Below, in pieces: positions 16,638 to 24,024 of a DNA stretch of 64,000 nt (within the stretch, counting starts at the first letter, position 1; each line of letters begins with the position of its first letter). The notes under the pieces are model-generated. The model saw nothing but the letters and a program-made list of their open reading frames with translations, was not told where the DNA came from and made no database searches. Where the stretch lies: NCBI GenBank assembly GCA_965263335.1, contig CBDHHE010000003.1, positions 1-64,000 of the forward strand, given 5' to 3'. Position numbers and translations under genes: made by a program. The stretch is from Thermohalobaculum sp965263335. Lineage in GTDB: Bacteria; Pseudomonadota; Alphaproteobacteria; Rhodobacterales; Rhodobacteraceae.

Positions 16638-19600
16638 ATGGCAAACGCGATGCGCGAGCCGCCGAGGGCCGTACGGCCGGTCTGGATCCTTACCGTTCTT
16701 CTTTTTGTCGCCGGATGCGCGGCGAGTGGCGCCCAGCAGTTTCAGGCGGGCCACGCCGCCTACGCGGGCGGTGACCTCGCCGAAGCGTACAAGCAGTACA
16801 CGGCCGCGGTGACCGCCGATCCGGCCAATGCGTCCTTTAAAGCGGCGAAAACCAAGATCGCCGGTGAGCTGGCGGAAAAGTCGGCCACCGAAGCGGCGGG
16901 CCTCGAGGAACAGGGCCAGTGGTCCGACGCTTCGGTCGCCTGGGCCGAGGCGGCCGAACTCGTCGCGGACGAAACTTCATACGCCGCCCGCCGCGACCTG
17001 GCGACCGCGCGGGCCGGCGACCCCGACGAGGTGAAGTGGTTCGAGGCGGCGAAGGGGGTCGCAGACCGGTATCCGGGCGATGCGTACGCCGAGCAGACGC
17101 TGAGCACGGCGCGCGAGACGGCCTATCGCTACCAGCTCGGGCTCGGCGAAGACCTGCTGGCGGCCGGGCGCGGCACCGAGGCGCTCAAAAACTTCGAGTC
17201 CGCGAAGGCCATCGATCCGGACGCGCCGGGACTTCGGGTCGACTTGATGACCAAGGCCGAAGCCCTCGCGCTCAGCGAAGAAGGGGACGCGCTGGCCAAG
17301 GACGGCGAGCACATTGCGGCGTACGAAAAATATCAGGCTGCCTACGCCAAGCTCGCGCTGCCCGAGATCAAGACCAAGCGTGCCCAAAGCAAAGTCAAAG
17401 CTGGCCGGATTCTGGCCATGCTCGAACAGGCCCGCAGCCAGAGCAAACGCGGTCGTCTTTCGCAATCGCTCGCGCTGTACGAAAAGGCCCTCAAGATGGG
17501 CGGGGTCCCCGCGTCGGTCCAAGAAGAGGTCGACCAGACTCGTGGCGCGCTGGTGAAGCAAGACGCCGCCCGGGCGACTCGGTATGCCGGTAAAGGTGAC
17601 TTGCGTCGGGCCCAGCGGACCATCGAAGTCGGGCTGCGCCATGCGAAGGCCGACAAGGCCATCAGCGATAAGGTGAAGGCGGGGCTCAAAGCGGCTCGAG
17701 GCTATCGGCCGGCGGAAGCGCTCGACGCGTTCGACAACGCGGGGCTCCCCGAGAATTCGCCGCTGTACGATGCATCGCTTTCGGTCGCGCTCGCGAGCGC
17801 AAAGGTGGTGTACGCGCGGGCCCGGCGATATCGAAAGAGCAATAAGGCCAAGGCCCTCGGCCTCTTGGCCGACCTCGAGCCGTTCGAGGACGATCTGCCC
17901 CAGGTCGCTCAGCTGCGGCGTTCGCTGCGCGCGGGTTCCTTCTTGGCGCTGCTCGATGAAGCGCAGCGGGCCGCGAAGCGCAAGCGGGATGGTGAAGCGG
18001 CGTCCCTCCTCATGGCCGCGCTCAATGCGTCCGAGGGCAAAGACGTCATTCGGGCCCAGGTGACCGAAGGGACCGATGCGCTCAAGGTCGGGCGGTTCGC
18101 CGGGGCGGAAGGCGCGTTTCGCGACGCGCTGGCTGCGGCGCCGAGATCGAAGCTCGCGCAGACGGCGATCGCGCTGACCCGCAGCCGTCGCCTGCAGGCG
18201 GAGGCCGAGGCCGTCGCGCTGTTGAAGACTGGCAAGGGCAACGATCTCGCAGCGACTGATGTGCTCGAAGCCGGGCTTCGGCTCGACCCGAGCAACGCCA
18301 CGGCGAAGGCGGGGGCGAAGGCGCTGATGGCCCGCCTGTCGAAAAAGGGCCTCACCGACGCCCAGGCGGGTTCGCTGATCGGATATGCGAATCGCTTGGG
18401 GGTGACGCCGGGCGCTGCGCAATCCGAGGTGGCGACCGGTGCCCAGCGGCTCGCCGAAGGTGATTTGACCGGGGCGGGGGCTGCGTTCTCGGCCGCGCTC
18501 GACGCGGCGCCCGGGGCCGAACTCGCGAAGCTCGGGCAGGCTATGGCCAATACGCGCGCGCTCGCCTCTCTGAAGGGCGAGGCCCGTGCGGCCACGACCG
18601 GGGATACGGCGGCGGCCGAAGCGCTCGCCGAGCTGCTGGAAAAGAATCCGAATGACCGCGACGCGCGGCGGCAGCTTCAGGCGCTACTGGACAAGGCAAA
18701 AAGCTTCGCGGCGACCCAAAACGACGCCGAAGCGGCGCGCTTTATAGGATTGGCGACCATCGCGCAGCGTCCAGGGCCTCAGCTGAAGGTCGCCTTGGAC
18801 AAAGGCACGGCCGCGTTGAAGGTGGGCAATCTCGTTGCGGCCGAAAAGGCGTATGCGGAAGCTGTTTCCATTGACGCGAACAGCGCCGCGGGTCGGACCG
18901 GCTACGCAATCGCGAAGGAGGCGCGGGTGTCGGCGCTCAAAAGCGCGCTGTCGGCTGCACAGTCGGGGGGCGACTTGAAGGCCGTCGAGACGCAGCTGAA
19001 GGCGACGATGGCCGCGGCGCCGACCAGTGATGAGGGCAAGGTCGCTTTCGATACCCTCGTTACCGAGGCCCACACGCAAGCGGCCGCGGGGCAGGTGGCT
19101 CGGGCGGCGCAGCTGCTCGATGCCGCGACCGTCGCCGAGCCGGCGAGCCGACGGTCCGCGCTCAAGGCGGCGCAACGTCACCTGCAGTCAGGGGACTTCG
19201 CCCAAGCGGACGCGGCGTACAGCCAGATTCTGCAGTCTGGGTCGTCGGCGGTGGCCGCGGCCGGGCAAAAGATCGCGCGGTCGGGCGCGTCCACAACCCT
19301 GGCCACGGCGGTCAAGGGGCTCGAGACCGGCAACGACTTGGTTCGGGGCGCGGCTGCGGCGCGGTCGCTGCTAAGGGCCGATGCCAACAACGCGGCCGCC
19401 CGCGCGGCGGTGCGTGCGGGATTGCAACGGGCGCAGGACGCCGCGGGTCGAGGCGACGATGCGGGGGCGGCCCGCAATCTACAGGCGGTGGCCACGGCGT
19501 TGGGGACGCCGGCGGCGATGCGGCCGGCCATCGACCTTTTGGCGCGCGGAAAATACGCCGAAGCCGAAGCGGCGTTCGGTAAAGATGCGACCTCCGAAGT

Positions 19601-21278
19601 GGGTCGCACAGGTGCGAGCATTGCGCGAAGCCGCAAGCTGTTTTCGCTCAAGGCGGGGCTGTCGGGCGCAGGGACCTCCGCGGCGCTGTCGATTCGTCGG
19701 CTTCTTCAGGCCGACCCGAATAGCCCGGAGGCGAAAAAGGCGTTCGCGGGGATGCTGACGAAGGCCACGACGGCCGCGAGGACCGGCGACGACAAGAAGG
19801 CAGCCGATGTTCTGAACCAGGCGAGCGTCGCGGCCGCGTCCCCGCGGGCCCTGGACCAGGCGATCCGAAACGCGACCGCGCAGCTCAAAGAAGGGCGGTA
19901 CGCGCTGTCCGAACTCGCATTTCGGGCGGCGCGCGACGTCAACGCCGATTCGGCCGTCGTGAAGGCGGGACTGGAGATCGCGGGGTCCAGCCGCAAGCGA
20001 TTTGAGCAAGAGAAACTGCGGGCCTTCGCGTCGAGCGGCGATCCGCGGCCGCACGCGACGGGACTGTTCGCTTCGCTGAAGGTCGACCCGAAGAGCCCGG
20101 CCGTCACGAAGGGCTTGGCCGCGCTGCTGGCGAGGGCCGACCGGTCTGCGAAAAAGGCCAACGACACCGACGCTGCGCAGTCGCTCGAGGCCGCGGCTGT
20201 CCTGGAGAACAAGTCGGCGGAGCAGGTGCAAACGATCTCCGAGGCGTCCGTCGAGCTTGGTAAGGGCGCATTCTCGGAGGCGCGAAAGGGCTTTGCGCTG
20301 GCCAATGCCGACCAGGAGCGGTCCGCGATGAGCAAGGTCGCGGACGCGGGGGCGCGCATCGCGCGATCTCGCCAGTTGACCGAGCTGAAAAAACAGTTCG
20401 CCGCGGCTGGAAAGTCGAAGGATATCCTGCAGCAGGCGGACATCGTCCAGCGCATCCTCGAGGTGGAGCCGCGCGATCGGATGGCCCTGACCGCGAAGCG
20501 CAAGCTGGTGGTCTCCGTGCAGCGGGAGCGTCTCGCCGCGGCGCGCACCCAAAAGGCGCAGGGCAAGCTCGGTTTGGCGCATCTGTACTTGGTCCGCTCG
20601 CTGGCCCTGAACGAAAAAGATCGCGCCGCCCAGGCGGAGCTTAAGGATGTCGAGGCCAAACTCCAGAAGAGCTCCGCACTGATCATGGTCGTCGAGCCCG
20701 TGCAGCGCGACACCCGGTTGGGCACGCGTCCGTGCTCGGGCTTCGACGCAATTCTTCGCGAGACGCTGCAGTCTGAGTTGTCGGAGCAGGCGAACCTCGG
20801 CGCATACGTGCTGAGTCCGGCCTGGACGAAGCTGTATGAGAAGAAGGACACCCGCGCGCCCGTGGTGAACGGCGGGTTGCGCGTGCGGCTCGATAAGTGT
20901 CGGGTCGACTCCGGCAGCGGCGAAGTCAGTTACACGTGGGACATTCTGTCGCCCCGTCGAGGTGGCGAAGTCGCCAAGGGTTCGTTTAAGACGACCCTGC
21001 CGAAGGGGCTCGTGCTCCGCGAAGAGCAAGATGCGGCGGGAGTCAACGCCTCGAAGAAGCTCGCGAAGCGCCTGGCCAGCGATTTGATCGAGCGGCTCGA
21101 GGAGGAGCGCTCGGAGATCAACGCGTGGCTCGTGAGTCGCGCCGAGTACGGCATGAAGATCGACGACCCGGTGATGGTCGCCGAGGCATACGGCCGGATT
21201 CGCCAGAAAAACCCTCGCAGCCTCGACCCCGACCGCATCATCCCCATTGAGGCCTATCTGGCCAAGAATTTCCGCTGA
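16638..21278 (+). CDS. Giant TPR-like repeat lipoprotein
   Basis: 1,546 residues; the start at 16638 could also be ATG 16650. The lipobox is VLLFVAGC. Nearly the whole protein is Ala-rich helical hairpins of TPR type, such as GHAAYAGGDLAEAYKQYTAAVTADP spread over two helices, and a motif returning about every 120-150 residues in which 'G......A...F..A' is followed by 'a..g..ia.sr....l'. The last 230 residues are a mixed domain starting at LIMVVEPVQRD with two Cys (RPCSGFD and DKCRVDS). It is probably a periplasmic or outer-membrane scaffold. The stop overlaps the ruvX ATG by one base (TGATG), so translation is coupled. Confidence 0.7.
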   Translation: MANAMREPPRAVRPVWILTVLLFVAGCAASGAQQFQAGHAAYAGGDLAEAYKQYTAAVTADPANASFKAAKTKIAGELAEKSATEAAGLEEQGQWSDASVAWAEAAELVADETSYAARRDLATARAGDPDEVKWFEAAKGVADRYPGDAYAEQTLSTARETAYRYQLGLGEDLLAAGRGTEALKNFESAKAIDPDAPGLRVDLMTKAEALALSEEGDALAKDGEHIAAYEKYQAAYAKLALPEIKTKRAQSKVKAGRILAMLEQARSQSKRGRLSQSLALYEKALKMGGVPASVQEEVDQTRGALVKQDAARATRYAGKGDLRRAQRTIEVGLRHAKADKAISDKVKAGLKAARGYRPAEALDAFDNAGLPENSPLYDASLSVALASAKVVYARARRYRKSNKAKALGLLADLEPFEDDLPQVAQLRRSLRAGSFLALLDEAQRAAKRKRDGEAASLLMAALNASEGKDVIRAQVTEGTDALKVGRFAGAEGAFRDALAAAPRSKLAQTAIALTRSRRLQAEAEAVALLKTGKGNDLAATDVLEAGLRLDPSNATAKAGAKALMARLSKKGLTDAQAGSLIGYANRLGVTPGAAQSEVATGAQRLAEGDLTGAGAAFSAALDAAPGAELAKLGQAMANTRALASLKGEARAATTGDTAAAEALAELLEKNPNDRDARRQLQALLDKAKSFAATQNDAEAARFIGLATIAQRPGPQLKVALDKGTAALKVGNLVAAEKAYAEAVSIDANSAAGRTGYAIAKEARVSALKSALSAAQSGGDLKAVETQLKATMAAAPTSDEGKVAFDTLVTEAHTQAAAGQVARAAQLLDAATVAEPASRRSALKAAQRHLQSGDFAQADAAYSQILQSGSSAVAAAGQKIARSGASTTLATAVKGLETGNDLVRGAAAARSLLRADANNAAARAAVRAGLQRAQDAAGRGDDAGAARNLQAVATALGTPAAMRPAIDLLARGKYAEAEAAFGKDATSEVGRTGASIARSRKLFSLKAGLSGAGTSAALSIRRLLQADPNSPEAKKAFAGMLTKATTAARTGDDKKAADVLNQASVAAASPRALDQAIRNATAQLKEGRYALSELAFRAARDVNADSAVVKAGLEIAGSSRKRFEQEKLRAFASSGDPRPHATGLFASLKVDPKSPAVTKGLAALLARADRSAKKANDTDAAQSLEAAAVLENKSAEQVQTISEASVELGKGAFSEARKGFALANADQERSAMSKVADAGARIARSRQLTELKKQFAAAGKSKDILQQADIVQRILEVEPRDRMALTAKRKLVVSVQRERLAAARTQKAQGKLGLAHLYLVRSLALNEKDRAAQAELKDVEAKLQKSSALIMVVEPVQRDTRLGTRPCSGFDAILRETLQSELSEQANLGAYVLSPAWTKLYEKKDTRAPVVNGGLRVRLDKCRVDSGSGEVSYTWDILSPRRGGEVAKGSFKTTLPKGLVLREEQDAAGVNASKKLAKRLASDLIERLEEERSEINAWLVSRAEYGMKIDDPVMVAEAYGRIRQKNPRSLDPDRIIPIEAYLAKNFR

Positions 21279-21967
21279 TGGCCGAAGGGCGGATTCTCGG
21301 GTTCGACCCGGGCACCCGGCGCATCGGGGTCGCGCTGTCCGACGATATGCAGTGGATGGCGCGGCCGCTCGAGGTCATTCGCAAGGTCAATAAAGGGCTC
21401 GATCCGGTCATCGCGCGAATCTCGGCCCTCATCGCGGAGCACGAGGTCGTCGAACTTGTGGTGGGCGTTCCGTACCGGCTCGACGGCTCGTCGAGTTCGT
21501 CCACGGAGATGGCGCTGCGATTCGTCGCGGCGCTTCAAGAAGCATGGCCCGACATGCCGATCACGACTCGCGATGAAGCGTTGACGAGCTGGGAGGCCGA
21601 GCAAATTCTGCGGGACCGCGGCATCACCGGCCGCGATCAAAAGGCGCTGGTCGATGCCTACGCCGCGGCGGTCATTCTCCAAGAGCTGCTCGACGTCCGC
21701 CGGCCGCCCGACCGGGTCGACGGGCCTGACGGGCCCGACCGGGTCGACGGGCCTGACGGGCCCGACCGGGTCGACGGGCCTGACGGGCCCGACCGGGTCG
21801 ACGGGCCTGACGGGCCCGACCGGGTCGACGGGCCTGACGGGCCCGACCGGGTCGACGGGCCTGACGGGCCCGACCGGGTCGACGGGCCTGACGGGCCCGA
21901 CCGGGTCGACGGGCCTGACGGGCCTGACGGGCCCGACCGCGAGGCACGGAAGCCTCCGCGGAAATGA
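21278..21967 (+). CDS. ruvX: RuvX/YqgF Holliday-junction resolvase homologue with repeat tail
   Basis: 229 residues. Residues 1-145 are a full YqgF-type RNase-H-fold domain: GFDPGTRRIGVALSD with the first catalytic Asp, VVGVPYRLDGS, TTRDEALTSWEAE with the acidic pair, and ALVDAYAAAVILQELLD with the last Asp. The family acts in pre-16S rRNA 5' end processing and has been proposed as a junction resolvase. The usual protein is about 140-150 residues. Here 80 more follow, made of eight in-frame copies of a nine-residue unit (PDRVDGPDG) and a basic end. The tail is probably a recent repeat expansion that the enzyme tolerates. Confidence 0.85.
   Translation: MAEGRILGFDPGTRRIGVALSDDMQWMARPLEVIRKVNKGLDPVIARISALIAEHEVVELVVGVPYRLDGSSSSSTEMALRFVAALQEAWPDMPITTRDEALTSWEAEQILRDRGITGRDQKALVDAYAAAVILQELLDVRRPPDRVDGPDGPDRVDGPDGPDRVDGPDGPDRVDGPDGPDRVDGPDGPDRVDGPDGPDRVDGPDGPDRVDGPDGPDGPDREARKPPRK
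21709..21943 (+). repeat. 27-bp tandem repeat, eight copies, within ruvX
   Basis: The unit is 9 codons (PDRVDGPDG). Each copy contains CCCGACCGGGTCGACGGG followed by CCTGACGGG. Copies are almost identical, with an extra CCTGACGGG at the end. Read one frame over, the same DNA would encode Gly-X-Y (GSTGLTGPT) like collagen, but that frame is not the gene. Confidence 0.95.
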
Positions 21968-22027
21968 TCCCGATGCGGCGTCAGATTCTTAGGGGTGGCG
22001 GCATACGGATACGCGGAGGTTTTGAAC

Positions 22028-22882
22028 GTGAACGCAGCACGTGTAGCCGGGCTCACTGCCCTACTCATAATGGGGATGGCGCCGGCTTGGGCCGCGGCCA
22101 GTCCGGTGGTCGTAGCCGTCTTTGATATTGACGATCGCTCGGGACGCTTTCGGTCGGAAGAGGTCGATCAGCTGACTGCGTATTTGGCCATTCAGGTGGC
22201 CGACGGGCCCGCGTTTCGGGTCGTGCCGCGGGCTCAGGTGCGGGCGGCGATGGCCGACGCGAAGCGGGAGTCCTACAAAGACTGTTACGACGATCGCTGC
22301 CAGATTGAGATTGGCCGGGCGCTGGCGGCGCAAAAGAGCTTGCTAACCCGCATCATCTCGATCGGCTCGCGGTGCGCGGTCACCGCGGCGTTGTTCGACC
22401 TCGGTACGGAAGCGAGCGAGCAAGCCGTCAGCCAAAAGACAAACTGCGATCGCGATGCGCTGGTCACCGCGCTCGAGCAAGTGGCTACGTCGTTGAAGGC
22501 GCGGTCCGTGGGGGGGCGCGACGCGCGTCCGACCGCGTCCGTGGCCGCCGAGGCGCCGCCGTCGGAAGGCGGTCCTAACGTGGGGGCATGGACCAGTACG
22601 GCCTTGGCGGTGGCCGGCTTGGGCGTGGGCGTCGGCTTCACCCTCAAAGCGATCGGTCATGAGTCCAACGCGAACGACCCCAATTTTGTCGGGGCGCAAC
22701 AGGAAGTGTCGGCCGCCGAAACGGCGGAACTGATTTCGTTTTTTGGCTACGGCGTGGCCGGCGCGGCGGGGGTGACCGCGCTACTGCTCTGGATTCTCGA
22801 CGACGACGCACCGTCGGGTTCGATCGCGGTGACGCCCGGGCCGAACGGCGCCTCGGGCGTGGGCATCGTAGGGCGGTTCTAA
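22028..22882 (+). CDS. Exported protein with C-terminal membrane segments
   Basis: 284 residues from GTG 22028, chosen because GGAGG lies 9 bases upstream and the signal peptide (VAGLTALLIMGMAPAWAA) then starts cleanly. Residues about 25-160 carry VVAVFDIDDRSGRF, VDQLTAYLAIQVADG and FRVVPRAQVRAAM, then CYDDRCQIEIGRALAA. This is the pattern of CsgG/FlgO-like periplasmic domains frequent in Myxococcota. Two hydrophobic stretches near residues 190 and 240 may be membrane helices. The function is unknown; many relatives are cell-envelope proteins next to TPR proteins. Confidence 0.7.
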   Translation: MNAARVAGLTALLIMGMAPAWAAASPVVVAVFDIDDRSGRFRSEEVDQLTAYLAIQVADGPAFRVVPRAQVRAAMADAKRESYKDCYDDRCQIEIGRALAAQKSLLTRIISIGSRCAVTAALFDLGTEASEQAVSQKTNCDRDALVTALEQVATSLKARSVGGRDARPTASVAAEAPPSEGGPNVGAWTSTALAVAGLGVGVGFTLKAIGHESNANDPNFVGAQQEVSAAETAELISFFGYGVAGAAGVTALLLWILDDDAPSGSIAVTPGPNGASGVGIVGRF

Positions 22883-22915
22883 GTGGGCCCGGTGCGAAAG
22901 AGGGGGGTAGGGGAC

Positions 22916-23914
22916 ATGGTGTTTCGCTGGGGATGGTTGATCGGCTTCGCGGCGGTCGGGTGTTTGAATCTTCCGGACGAGGGCGAAGATGCGCGGTTCG
23001 CGTGCGAATCGGCCACGGACTGCGTAAGCGGTTTCGATTGTGTCAACGGCCTCTGCTGCCGACCCGAAAACGCAATGCTCTGCGGGGCGGACGCCGGCAC
23101 GAACCCCGTCGCCGATACGGGGCAGACCGACGACCTACGGGACACCGGCCAGGATTCGGCGGATACCGGTGTTCCGAGCGCCTTCGATTCAGGGATGCCC
23201 GCCGCCGATACGGGTGGATTGGCCGACGCGAGGCCGGCGCTGCTGCGCAATGGCGCGGCGTGCACGGACAACGACGCGTGCGAAAGTAACCACTGTACCG
23301 AGGGCGTCTGTTGCGACCAGGCCTGCGGCGGCGAGTGCGAATCATGCCTCAACAGCTTTACGGCGGGCACGACCGGTCAGTGCCGCCCGGTCCAGGTCGG
23401 CCTGGAGCGCAACGACGAATGCGCGGACGAGCAAACCTGCAACGGGACCGGCGCCTGCTTCTACATCGCGTGTCCGACCGAAACGCCGGTGAATTTCGAT
23501 CGGGCGGAGGTCGGCTCGACGGCGGTCGCCGGCTGGAGGGACTTCGATCTTCAGGACTGGGCGGATAACGGCAACGTGGCTTGCTACGTGACGTTCCAGG
23601 GCGACCAGTACCGCGGGCCGTACCAAGTGTACACCATCGACATCGTGTCGCCCGCGCAATGGGATGTCGTGGTGACCCCCGACTCTGGGGTCGACGTCTC
23701 GTTGGTCGCTTGGCAAGATGACGTGAACGGGTGCGCGCCCATCCGGGACATTGGCGTGCGGACCTGTGAGGCGTCCAACCGCAACGGGGCCGGCGGCGAG
23801 GAACGCGTCAGCTTCGTCGCGCTCAACAGCGGGTATCGCATCGTTATCGTCGTCACTACGCCGAACGGCGGCACGCGGGGTGGATTTACCATAACGGTTG
23901 AAGACACGCCCTGA
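22916..23914 (+). CDS. Cys-rich surface lipoprotein
   Basis: 332 residues from ATG 22916, which has a purine-rich ribosome site and gives the lipobox GFAAVGC. The N-terminal half has CESATDCVSGFDCVNGLCC, a Thr/Asp/Pro linker, and CTDNDACESNHCTEGVCC followed by CGGECESC. These disulfide-rich segments are typical of Myxococcota surface proteins. The C-terminal 140 residues form a beta-rich domain (VACYVTFQGDQY, WDVVVTPDSGVDVSLVAW, GYRIVIVVTTPNGGTRGGFT), like pre-peptidase C-terminal or related sandwich domains. Ligand unknown. Confidence 0.7.
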   Translation: MVFRWGWLIGFAAVGCLNLPDEGEDARFACESATDCVSGFDCVNGLCCRPENAMLCGADAGTNPVADTGQTDDLRDTGQDSADTGVPSAFDSGMPAADTGGLADARPALLRNGAACTDNDACESNHCTEGVCCDQACGGECESCLNSFTAGTTGQCRPVQVGLERNDECADEQTCNGTGACFYIACPTETPVNFDRAEVGSTAVAGWRDFDLQDWADNGNVACYVTFQGDQYRGPYQVYTIDIVSPAQWDVVVTPDSGVDVSLVAWQDDVNGCAPIRDIGVRTCEASNRNGAGGEERVSFVALNSGYRIVIVVTTPNGGTRGGFTITVEDTP

Positions 23915-24024
23915 GCATCGAGGTTGCGCCCACGGACGGCGGCGCGCTCGCATTGCTCCAAGACGGCTGGGCGTGCGAGGCGCAGCCCGCCCGACGTCTA
24001 TTCCGGTGGCCGCCGCAACGTTGA

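Noticed and set aside
21654..21992. Collagen-like Gly-X-Y protein in another frame of the 27-bp repeat
   Set aside because: It lacks its own ribosome site and start context and lies fully inside the well-supported ruvX gene. The pattern is a by-product of the repeat.
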